Shown one piece after another: positions 49,501-59,100 of a stretch of 64,000 bases of DNA. Under the pieces are notes generated by a model that ran no database searches, was not told the origin of the DNA, and saw only the letters and a program-made list of their open reading frames with translations. The position numbers were made by a program, and so were the translations under genes. The DNA comes from Bombyx mori (Eukaryota; Arthropoda; Insecta; Lepidoptera; Bombycidae), in assembly GCF_030269925.1 (NCBI RefSeq), contig NC_085117.1, positions 12,214,731 through 12,278,730 of the forward strand, in the 5' to 3' direction. Position 1 is the first letter of the stretch; each line of letters begins with the position of its first letter.

Positions 49501-52100
49501 GGATGGGGCTTCATCACCAAATGCAGAAATCATCCGGTCAACACACTGTTTTTGTGTTAAACCACTTCGAAAGTCATAATAAATCATCGCTCTTGAATTT
49601 TCTCGAGTCTATTCCATTTTCTCAACGACTAAACAAGTTTGACAAAACCTCGTGACAAGACCGAGAATCTTTTTTTAAATAAATAAATGGTATTCGATTT
49701 TTAAAACCAAGGAGTTTTCAATTAAAAATATTTTAATATGACAGGATCAGTGGAAATATTCTATTCCCGATACTTTTAGTGCAGCCCTCGTAGCCTTTAG
49801 AGGCTATTTCACCTTCTTGACGTGTAGGTGAGCTCACGGGGCTCAAACCGGAGTGTTGCTAACACTGACCCTAGCAAGAGCAGTGCTTCGCAGAATCTAC
49901 CACCGGATCGGAATCGCGACCCACTGAAAAGATCCGGCGAGAAACTCAGTGGGCTATGTCTATGGGTTAATTTACTCGTCGAGCCCTTCGTCGCAAACGA
50001 CGGGTTGGCGAGGACGGTGACTGGTGCTTGAGGTACCTAAAAGCCCCGTTAATGCATTAGGAGGATCCGTAATGAAGTGCGTGGTTCTAATATGTATATA
50101 TCAAACTGTTAGTGTTTCGTGCGATAGAGATAACGCTCTATTAAGTCAAAATTAGTCGATTGGCTCTTCCAAAGCAAAGGTTGATGTACAATATTTATAG
50201 CTGGGAACTTACTGTATATATGTTTTGTTTGAAATCTTAACAAACGATACAACATTTAGAAAGCTAAGTATAAATTATTATGTTTCAGCGTCAAGACTAC
50301 CTCCATAGAAAATTATCTGTTTTAGAAACTCATTTTCCGAATATTAAAATGTCCAAAAAAAGATTTTCAACAATATGGGGCGGCGCATCATTACTTACCA
50401 TGCTCCTGACATCTATGAAAGATATTCTTGCACTAAATTGGAATTGGGACTTTGTTATAAACTTAAGTGAAAGTGATTTTCCAATAAAGTCCTTAGAAAA
50501 TTTAGAGAAGTTCCTATCAGTAAATAAAGGTTTCAATTTTGTTAAATCCCATGGTCGGGAGGTACAAAGATTTATAAAAAAACAAGGATTAGATAAAACA
50601 TTTATTGAATGTGATACGCACATGTGGCGTGTTGGTGAAAGAAAACTTCCCCGTGGAATAGTAATAGACGGCGGCAGTGATTGGATAGCACTCTCTCCTA
50701 ATTTCGTTTCCTATGTTGCAAATGAAAAAGATGAACTTTTGTCTGGCTTAGAAATAATTTTTCAACATACGCTTTTACCTGCAGAGTCATTTTTTCACAC
50801 TGTACTTCGCAATTCACGTTTTTGTAATACGTACGTGGATAACAATCTACATGTAACCAATTGGAAAAGAAAATTAGGCTGCAAATGTCAGTACAAGCAT
50901 GTAGTAGATTGGTGTGGATGTTCACCTAATGATTTTAAAACTGAAGACTGGCCTAGGATTCAAAACACACAGGATCGTCAACTCTTTTTTGCAAGAAAAT
51001 TTGAGCCAATTATTAATCAAGAAATTATAAACAGAGTTGAACAGTATATAGGTTTTAAGGATCACTTAAAAATTCAAAATTTGGAAAGCTATTGGCAAAG
51101 TATATATAATGTGGATGATTTGACGGCAAGCAGTGATGATACACTTTTATCACACGCCGAAAGCATTATTCGTCATAATGCTAAAATTCTTGCTGAAGAA
51201 GGTTGTATAATTGAACCAGATATAGTGATTGAAATCACATCATATAATTATGCAGATGTATATAAAGGAAATTTAATACTTCATAAAATTTATCATAATA
51301 ACGTAGAGTTGTCAATGGAAACATGGTACAAACCAAAGAAGAACTTGCAACTAAATTTTGAAAATCGTTACGTTGACAATATAAAACAATTCAAAGTTAG
51401 TTCTGATTATGATCAAAAAGAAATGATTTTCAGAAACCTTGCTGGTATTTTGGGTCCACTGTCTGAACCAACGTTGTCTTATAAATTTTCTACAAATACA
51501 CTGTTAGAAAAAAGGACTGAAAACTTAACAATAGTTTGGCTTGACCCTGCCGGGATCATAGCAGATCTAACAGATATTCATGTGGATGAGAATAATTTAA
51601 CAAACTTCATTAAACCCAATTTTAGAACTCCTCTATTACCTGGAGTGTGGAAGGTTGGTATGTTTGAGCAAAGCTATCTATTAGCTAGCACGAAATTTCT
51701 CGTCACTCCATTGCAATACTTCGGCGGTAAAGAAATTTCGAATCAAGAAGTATCCATACTTCACGGTGGCTCACAAAATTCTTACCACAATTTTTCGCAC
51801 ATTAAATTAGAAAATTTTGTACCAGATCAGGAATCTGCTATATTGTCACAAAAAATATCACAAGCAAATGTTAGAAGAACAAAACAAGACTTAAAAGATT
51901 GGATAGATGCATTAAGTTACGAATTTTATAATGTATTAGGATCATGTGTAAAGTCTAGTACGAATTTTAAAGAAAAAATAAAATGTGGAATTCACATACT
52001 TGAATACTGTGAATCAACCCATTGGAGCTCCTTAACACCAGACCCGAAAGGATCGATAGGAAAACTTAATAAACTTTCAGGACGATTAGATAGGATATGA
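43593..52100 (+). CDS. oxt: Peptide O-xylosyltransferase, 4 exons
   Basis: Exons 43593-44179, 46597-46739, 47836-47993 and 50289-52100 join in frame to 899 residues; the Drosophila and human enzymes are of similar size. It is a type II Golgi membrane protein: a single hydrophobic segment (CLGITIVIIFFAQIFVAL, about 14-33) after a short cytosolic tail, then a stem. A Cys-rich WSC domain (about 146-243) is split across exons 1 and 2 (YGTYLGCFVDE; SECFCGDTD; PANPSETCGGYF). The GT14 catalytic domain starts near 262 (VRIIFLLTLNGRAVRQVNRL; FYIHVDKRQDYLHRKL; WDFVINLSESDFPIKS; THMWRVGERKLPRGI). The remainder is the conserved C-terminal xylosyltransferase domain. It moves xylose from UDP-xylose to serine of proteoglycan cores, starting heparan and chondroitin sulfate. 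Introns hold a Jockey, SINE, mariner and family B copy. Confidence 0.94.
44900..46283 (+). mobile_element. 5'-truncated Jockey-like LINE in oxt intron 1
   Basis: Same family as 25095-26527 and truncated at nearly the same place. It encodes QYGFRHGRSAGD, AKAFDRVWHRALLSKLPSYG, FSDGRSITVVLDGDCSD, DVPQGSVLSPTLF and HCYADDSTGD. The C-terminal region runs to LRRDFGSLCILYRMFHGECS and the 3' UTR ends GGGCAAAAAAAATAA. Frameshifts at about 45430, 45500 and 45880 make it dead. It lies in sense orientation within the host intron. Confidence 0.85.
46842..47225 (+). repeat. Bm1-like SINE in oxt intron 2
   Basis: Begins at GAAGTCGTCGTCTCCTAAAGG (tRNA-like head with a damaged A box), has GGTGTTCGAATAC as B box, and ends CCACTAAGCAATAAATAAATA. 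About 380 bp; one internal duplication of AGCCGTTGTAA is seen at about 47060-47100. Confidence 0.8.
48500..49790 (-). mobile_element. Mariner transposon with TA duplications
   Basis: 1291 bp. The ends form imperfect inverted repeats of about 28 bp; both include GGC(G/T)GCACT(A/G)AAA followed by GGGAAT. TA lies at 48498-48499 and at 49791-49792. Removing the element and one TA restores the family B sequence, which fixes the boundaries independently. One almost complete transposase lies inside. Confidence 0.88.
48565..49587 (-). CDS. Mariner transposase, D,D34D, start region damaged
   Basis: 340 residues from MIYYDFRSGLTQKQCVDRMI. Two helix-turn-helix units (about 1-110), then GDESWIYAYEPET (first Asp), LIILHHDIASSHTA (second Asp) and YSPNLSPNDFYTFPKIK (third Asp, 34 residues later), the mariner D,D34D triad. 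The C-terminus is complete. Upstream in the same frame an ATG at 49615-49617 is followed two codons later by TAG (49609-49611), where related proteins continue, so the original start is probably lost and translation would need the Met at 49587. Normal length is about 345-350, so only about ten residues are affected. Confidence 0.85.
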   Translation of the reverse strand: MIYYDFRSGLTQKQCVDRMISAFGDEAPSKTTIYRWFAEFQRARVKLSDDPRQGRPKTAVTQENVDAVCKLIEEDRHVTYREIQATLDIGMSQIQIILHEQLGVKKLFSRWIPHSLCEEQKAARVTWCVRTLERFHAGSSNAVYNIVSGDESWIYAYEPETKNQSRVWVFENELKPTKIVRSWSVVKKMVATFVSKTGHVTTIPLEGQRTVNAEWYASICLPQVVSEPRKENCNRLIILHHDIASSHTAHRTKEFLEQENIELLDHPPYSPNLSPNDFYTFPKIKNKLRGQRFSSPEEAVDAYKTAILETPTSEWNGCFNDWFHHMEKCVKFRGEYFEKQ

Positions 52101-52164
52101 CATTAGTAGATTATTAAAAAAAAAATTCGACATTAATTTTGCTATAAGTATTATGAATTGGAAT

Positions 52165-52170
52165 AATAAA
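52165..52170 (+). terminator. Poly(A) signal for xylosyltransferase
   Basis: AATAAA 65 bp after the stop codon at 52098-52100. Confidence 0.6.
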
Positions 52171-52845
52171 TATAATAGCCCTTGACCTAGTATTCCAATT
52201 TCAAATTCTTTCTAAATTCCAATTCGTGACCAAATGTCCTGCAATTTGATACATCAATCACGGAACAGAAAATAGAGCAGGAAAAGAAAAATATAGTTTG
52301 TTCCCCATGTTTAACATTAAACATTATTTTTCTTGAGGATCGAATAAAATAACACATTCTGTATACAAAAAGTATAAATAAACAAACCGTAATATAGATG
52401 GCGCCACGCTCCCATATTTTAGTTTTATTCATTAAAATTTTTCGACTAAATTACTTTAGTTATTCCGTAATTAAGATCTTCACAGTTACTTCGTGAACGA
52501 TACTGACATCATATGAGTTATGAATAATAACGAACCCAGTTCATATTCAATCATGCGAGAATTCATCAGTAACCACCCAACGGCAAAAGCAAGTCATAGT
52601 TGATGCATATGGGTGCTTCATTTTGTGAGTGTAAAAGACACTCGCGATGAAAACGGCAAGAACGTTTACTGCTACAAGATTACTATTTTTAACGGTGTAA
52701 TAGACGAAGGTACAAAGATATAAAACAGTATTGTTTAATATAAATGAATATAGAAGATGTATGACTAGAATCAGTGAGGAGCATTGTGAGCATCCCTTTA
52801 TCTAATTCACGCGCTCGCACCACGAGATTTAATAAAATGTTTATA
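52171..52845. other. Intergenic, nothing recognised
   Basis: AT-rich. The open frame on the minus strand at 52187-52432 has a hydrophobic stretch but no family resemblance and is not called. Confidence 0.35.
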
Positions 52846-53106
52846 GCAGAGGTAAGTTCTCGTCGAACCCGTCGCTTGTCGAAGGGTTCGGCGAGTAAAT
52901 TAACCCACAGACACAGACCACTGAGTTTCTCGCCGGATCTTCTCAGTGGGTCGCGTTTCCGATCCGGTGGTAGATTCTGTGAAGCACTGCTCTTGTTAGG
53001 GTTAGTGTTAGCAACGCCCTCAAGCTAGGGCCCCGTGAGCTCATCTACTCGCTCGGTTACGCTGGCATAGCCCTATAAGGCTACACCAGCTTAAGTAGAA
53101 AAAAAA
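52846..53106 (+). repeat. Family B repeat, A-tailed
   Basis: Runs from GAGGTAAGTTCTCGTCGAAC through GATCCGGTGGTAGATTCTG to CAGCTTAAGTAGAAAAAAAA. This is the orientation in which the A-tail is at the 3' end. Confidence 0.75.
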
Positions 53107-54070
53107 GCTGATGGATGGACGGATGGATTCAGTCAAGATCATAACGAGAGACATTCAGACATCGTAGTCTGAAAATGTATCTTAACGCAGCTGTTAAAAA
53201 GAAAAAATAAATCGGTATAGGTAATCAGTGAGAGGAAAAATAGGCGATTGAACTAAAAGTACCTTAGTGAAACAAATAAGGTAAAACTGTATAAGCACCG
53301 TAGAGTACTATTAACTTTTAGACAAATAACTGCAGTTTGAACAATACGACAGATGTTTTAAATTATAAAACCGAGGGTTTTTAGTAAAAGGGGTAGTAAT
53401 AGATGGCGACAATTGTTCTAAATTGAACGTACTATTAAAGCGGGAGCAATCAAAATCCTTTGAGACTTAGATGGCGTCTCGTGGCGATTACTCGTGGCCG
53501 ATCCGAAGCAGTCAATGTAGGGTCCTAAGGTGTACGATATCGCACAAGCTCACTCGAAATTAAACTCCAAACTTCGCTACGTAGCTACTTTTGTAACACA
53601 ATTACACCGATTTCGAGTAGATTTGACGAGTTGAAAGTCAATTTTTCACCTCCATTTATTTATATTTGGCAAACATTCCGAATATTTTGCTTATGACGAC
53701 CCATAAACTGAAATAATTTAAAACATAACATAACATAAAAAAATATCCAAACCAGAAAAACAATCACTGACGTTCTTGATTGGATCAAAATAGGCAATTT
53801 ACTTATAGCCAATTTTAGTCTATCCTAGTCTAGTCTCATAGCCCTTCAGCCACAGAATGAAGGATTTGCTGCATCATCCGAACACATTAGACTATCTTAT
53901 ATACTAGACTCATAACGTATAAAGTAACATAGCAATCCTTCATAAACAGCATCATAAGATCATAGTAAAAATGTTTACTTTAGCATGTAAAAATAAGAAA
54001 TGATATATTGTCACTTTTTACAAATAAAAATTTATTTTTATTTTTAACCTACACAACAACTACAATTCAG
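53107..54070. other. Intergenic, nothing recognised
   Basis: AT-rich with stops in all frames. 53440-53640 is slightly more GC-rich but encodes nothing identifiable. Confidence 0.35.
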
Positions 54071-54159
54071 CATATCTTTTTTTTGTTATACACCCATGAT
54101 TTCGATGCATCTCTTCTAGCGCAATGGTAATGTTTCAATGCCCTTCTTGAAGACTATAG

Positions 54160-54330
54160 TGTGCTTAGTGCGAGTTTTTTAACGTTCTCGATAGCGTAAA
54201 AGTTAGTTTATATTTGTATGGAATGGGATCGTTTGCGTACGTTTGCCGCTAGGGGCGCTGTTCCAATTGCATACAAAATTGGCTTAACTTTTACGCTATC
54301 GAGAACGTTAAAAAACTTGCACTAAGCACA
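54160..54330. repeat. Foldback MITE, 171 bp
   Basis: The ends are long inverted repeats: GTGCTTAGTGCGAGTTTTTT, continuing through ACGTTCTCGATAGCGTAAAAGT, is repeated in reverse at 54285-54329 with one mismatch seen. The centre contains GTTTGCCGCTAGGGGCGCTG. A decayed relative is at 55672-55770 (GTTTGCTTAGTGCGAGTTTT and GGAGTTGGTATAGCGCTCC). Confidence 0.8.
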
Positions 54331-54509
54331 CAGATATACAGAAGCCGAACCAACTCTTCAAAGGCATTTTGTACTGCCTCTCGGGTATTGATTTTTTTCC
54401 CTGCTAAGATGTTGTTCAAACTTTGGAAAAAATAGAAGTCGGTCGGCGAAAGGTATGGTACAGTGGATGACGCAAAACCTCAACCATAGAGATCGTCCGT
54501 GGCGTCGTA

Positions 54510-54815
54510 TTTTTTTGTATTTATTGCCTAGGTCGAGCTCACAGCCCACCTTGTGTTAAGTGGTGGCGGGGTGGTAGTACTTACCCGTGCGGACTCACAT
54601 GAGGTCCTACCACCAGTAATTACGCAAATTATAATTTAGAGGGTTTGATTTTGATTACATGATGTTATTTCTTCACCGTGAAAGCCAATCGTGAACATTT
54701 ATTTCATATTTCATTAGAAAAATTGGTACCCGTCGGCGGGATTCGAACACTGGTGCATCGCTAGATACGAATGCATCGGACGTCTTATCCTTTAGGCCAC
54801 GACGACTTCAACGAC
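54510..54815 (-). repeat. Bm1-like SINE inside a mariner pseudogene
   Basis: From the T-run at 54511 through GAGCTCACAGCCCACCTTGT to the tRNA-like head GTCGTGGCCTAAAGGATAAG (reverse strand). The B box GTGTTCGAATCCC lies at about 54748-54760. About 120 bp of the central part is deleted. Confidence 0.78.
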
Positions 54816-55500
54816 GACGACTTATTAATTCAAGCGTTGTCGTGTAGGTGCAGTGGGGACGAGCGGTTAACTAAAACAAGACAAGGCCGGAGATTCGCGA
54901 GCTTTTCCATTATTGTGTCCAGTTCCTCATAGTACATATCCGCAGTGATATTGGTGGTGATAAGAAACTGTATTGAATAACCGGCATTAGACCACCAAAA
55001 CGTGGACTATGACTTTTTAGGGGCATGTTTTGTTTGGCATTACATAGATGCTGAACCATGGTCTAACTAACATGATAACCGCTTACAACTATCAAAATGT
55101 ATCCATTTTTCATCAAAAGCGACAATGCTGTTCAAAATCTCTTCGTTTCTGTCTATGCAACGTAAGGGATATTTTAAAAGCGCTCGTCGAGCTGGCGATC
55201 GTTCAGTTCGTGCGGCACCCACTTATCAAGCTTTTTTACAAAGTACTAATACTTATTGTTTGGTTGCTAATGTTAAAAGCTTCTGCTAACTCAGCGGTAG
55301 ATTGATTATCGTCAGCTTCCACTATCACCTCTAATTCCCGGTTGCTTACTTTAGTGTTCCGGCAATCAGAGGGTTAAATTTTAGATAAATTTCATGTTGG
55401 AGGCGTTCAAACCGATAGAGTAATGCGTTCGTTTGAACTATTCACTCCATACACGTCATTAATGTTGTGACGTTTGTGCGACATTGTTACCTACCGTTGC

Positions 55501-56066
55501 TGCTGCGTGGAGTATGTGGGGCTGAATGATCTACAGATGTTGGGAGCAGACCGCGGACCCAAGGATGGTATTTAGGGCCCTACCCTCTAAACGATCTCCT
55601 GCACCCTCACCCAAGCGTCCGATCCCCCCGGGCGCGGTATGGGGTTACCGCAGTCAAACTTGCGACCAGTTTGCTTAGTGCGAGTTTTTTTACTTCTCGA
55701 TCGGGTAAAAGTTTGCTTAAATTTGTATGGAGTTGGTATAGCGCTCCTACGTTTGCCGTTAGCACACAGACACGCGACTAACCCCAAGAAGGCGCGGTTA
55801 CGGTAAGTCCTATCTGCCAAGTCGCCCGTTTTATAGCCGTTATTTTAAAGCAATTGAATTTTGAACTTTTAAAAGACCGGCGACCCCGATAATCTTCCCA
55901 CTGTTCGTCCGTGTAATAGTAGTATGCTCCCCTAATGATTTCGAACATAAGCGGGACGTATATCAAATACATTAAGTGATTATAAGTAAATTGTTTTATT
56001 CTTACTATTCTATTTGTATTTTAAAATAAATAATCTTAAATCATCCGACAACGAGTTGATTCACTA
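55501..56066. other. Intergenic, old repeat debris
   Basis: 55540-55680 is a GC-rich scrap resembling an R1-clade tail (GACCGCGGACCCAAGGATG compares with the 4715-4740 block). It is followed by the decayed MITE at 55672-55770. No gene. Confidence 0.4.
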
Positions 56067-56080
56067 TTTATTGATTTATT
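56067..56080 (-). terminator. Poly(A) signals for RecQ4
   Basis: Two TTTATT hexamers on the + strand (56067-56072 and 56075-56080) are AATAAA on the minus strand, about 100 bp after the RecQ4 stop codon at 56181. Confidence 0.55.
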
Positions 56081-56180
56081 ACTTTTATTTGTACTTATTA
56101 TGTAATATTTAATTATTATTTTCTATTACGAATTTATTTTCATACAATGTCACATTTAATTTAAAACAAGTGTAAAAATT

Positions 56181-59100
56181 TTACATCTTCATTTGAATTA
56201 TTTGCTGCGTAGCTAATTTAACTAAGCTGTTAAAATCTTCATGTATATGTGAACGCCAAAATTTACATCGTCCCCAAACAATTGCTGGATAATTTGGCGA
56301 GGAAATTCCTTGAAATATTCTGGCTATACTTCTTGCAGTGAAATTACAATCTTTATATAAAGCTATCAAAGCTCTTATATCAGAAATGACAAGGTCAGTG
56401 TCCAAAGGTCGAACATCTAATATCATATCTTCTGGTATTGCATTTTCTCTCTGAAAGTAGCTGTAGATTTTTTTCTTTAATTCATTAGATTTTTCTAGGT
56501 GTTTTTCTCCATCTAAGTCTTCCACTCCAATATTGCCAAGGTGTTTGAAAGATTTATTACATTCTTCCAACTGAAACAGTCTAGTTTTTTCTTGAAAAAG
56601 AACAGTTTTATGGAGGTCATCCAACACATCATCAAGTTCTGATTCGGTTAGGTCTCCTCGAGCTTTTATTCTAAAGCCCAAAGTGTTAAATTCTACTTTC
56701 AGATGTGATCTTTTTGGTATTCCAGATTCTGTTTTCCATTCTAAATTCTTTAGCTGGTACTTTACAATTCCACTTTCCCAGCCGATTGCAGATGATATTT
56801 CTATGACATTGAATTCTAGAACACTGCTATCTGCATACTTGAATCCTTTTTTACTTTCTACCAAAATAGCAACTGCTAATGGTTTACAAGATTTAGCTGC
56901 TTCCAATATTTTTTGTGGACCACCATATGAAGAAATTTTACATAGAGTGTATGCATTATTTAAAACCTTTATGTAATTTTGAGGATGAAGTTCGACATAA
57001 CATAATAATGTTGCAATGTTCTCAGATGGTAAATCTAATTCTTCAACTGCAGTATCTATAGGTATGCTCACTTCATGGCCCTTACATTCTTGTTTCTTAT
57101 CAGAACATTCACATGGGATGAACAATTTTTGAAGTAACTTTCTTAAAGTTGGCCTATCTATTGAATTTGAATGTATGTGTTTCAGTATTTCATCTTGATC
57201 ATTGTTAATATTACTCATCAAGATATGACAATAGGCAGGCTTTCCATCACGGCCTGCTCTTCCTACTTCTTGTACATAAGATTCAAAGCTACTTGGCATG
57301 TTATAATGTATAATACATCTTATGTCTGATTTATTAATTCCCATTCCAAAAGCAACAGTTGCAACAATGATCCTTAATGTTCCATCCATAAAGTTTTTTT
57401 GAATTTTTTTTCTCTGTGCTGCAGACATTCCAGCATGATACGCTTCAGCGATATAAGACATTCTTTTCCTTTTTTTATTTAGTTTTTCTGTAGAATATTT
57501 AACAGAAGTTTGCAAACATGATCTCAAGACTGCTGCAATTCTTTCACATTCATCTCTTCTTATGCAATATACTATAATAGAATTGAATGTAGTTATCTTT
57601 TCTGACATTATAAATGATATTAAGCCTTTGTCTCTATCTTTCTCAAATGAAACTGTTAAATATAGATTATCTGGCAATGTTGGATTAGTTATCACTCCTG
57701 ATGTCCCATCAGGTATACTAATATGCTTTATGATGCTTTTTATGGTGGTTTGTGTCGCGGTTGCTGTCAGTCCAAGGATACATTTTACATTCAGTCTTTC
57801 TCTCAATACACGACAAATCATTAAATAACTTGGTCGGAAATTATGACTCCACTGAGAAACACAGTGAGCTTCATCTATACATGCAAATGCTATTTGAGGC
57901 AATGATCTAAAGAGACCAGTTAGTCCATTAGAATTATCACTAGATATTAAAGCTTCTGGAGATATCAAAAGAATACTTATTTCTCCATCCTTTAAACATT
58001 GTATAATTTTTTGACGTAGTGTTGGTGGTTGATTGGTATGCAAACAGCCAGCCTTTAAAAATTCAGGCATATTCAAAACCTGGTCCTCCATTAGAGAAAC
58101 AAGTGGCGATATTACTAATGTAATGCATTTGTATTTCTTTCTATACATATAAGCAGGTAATTGATAACATAGTGACTTGCCACTGCCAGTGGACAAAATC
58201 AAAAGTGTGGACATGCCACATAGAATTCTCTTTATAGCCTTTTCTTGTCCTGGTCGAAATTGATTGTGCCCAAATTTTAATAAATCTTCTTGTAGCTCAT
58301 TATCATTCACTTCATTGTAATTTGGATATAAAGGTTTAACAGTTCCACAATTTGGGTCTGCTTTGGTTTCTAGCATTTTTATGAAATTTTCAGGAATTTG
58401 GCTTGGAGTGTAAGCTATGTTTAGTTCCTCAGTCAAAGTTTTAGTTTTACTATTTTCTCCATAAGCTAATTTTTCCATGTCTTCCAATGTAAGCATTTCA
58501 TTTTCATCATAGCTCTCTAAAGGTAGTAGACCTTCAGCTTTATGTATTGTGCAGTATCGTGCCATATGCCCAGCATTACCACATTTAAAACATTTTATTT
58601 TCCCAGCTTCTGGAAACTCCATGGAAGCATGTAAAGCTTTTTTGTCTTTCCATTGTTGTTTTTTATATTTTGAAAAGTTAAAACTTTTCTTCCCTCTGAC
58701 AAAAACTTTTTTTTCAATATTAACTTTTACAAAATTATCATTTAGAGTCCCTAGTTTTATTTTAGTCTGCAAATTATCAAAGCCCTCTGAGTTGTTGTCA
58801 TTTGATGTTTTGGGAGGTTTAACAGTTTTTAATATGTTAGATACTTCTGTGTGACGAGGTACTATGTCATTATCTAAGCTAAACATAACAAATTCAGTTA
58901 TATCTGGAAGCTGCTGGTCATCATTTGTGGCATTACATTTGCTTGATAACACTTTTACTCTACTTTTATCATTTTTTGAAACTCCAGATCTTTTTCTTTT
59001 TCCACAATTATTTGTTTTAGAGAATGATGATTTTAATTTGGTTTCAAAGCTGTCCAAAACAATTACACCTTCATTGGCAGCAGGTTCAATTTCTTCAATT

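Larger units (their letters stand above)
48470..50085 (-). repeat. Family B repeat split by a mariner
   Basis: CCCTACCTATGCTGATA at 48483-48499 continues, after the mariner, as TAGCCTTTAGAGGCTATTTC at 49791. It then runs through the full family B body to GGAGGATCCGTAATGA at about 50075. The T-run before 48483 is the A-tail on the opposite strand. It lies in oxt intron 3. Confidence 0.8.
54071..55500 (-). pseudogene. Mariner pseudogene interrupted by a MITE and a SINE
   Basis: Minus-strand segments in transposase order: KWIHFDSCKRL preceded by NEEILNSIVAFDE (about 55085-55145, first catalytic block), then LHLHDNA (about 54840-54860, second Asp). After the SINE comes YLSPTDFYFFQSLNNILAGK (54395-54455, third Asp). 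After the foldback MITE come C-terminal remnants (54075-54150). Frames are broken repeatedly. Confidence 0.65.

Noticed and set aside
48838..49560. Several + strand open frames of 61-145 codons
   Set aside because: They are antisense to the mariner transposase and have no domain of their own.
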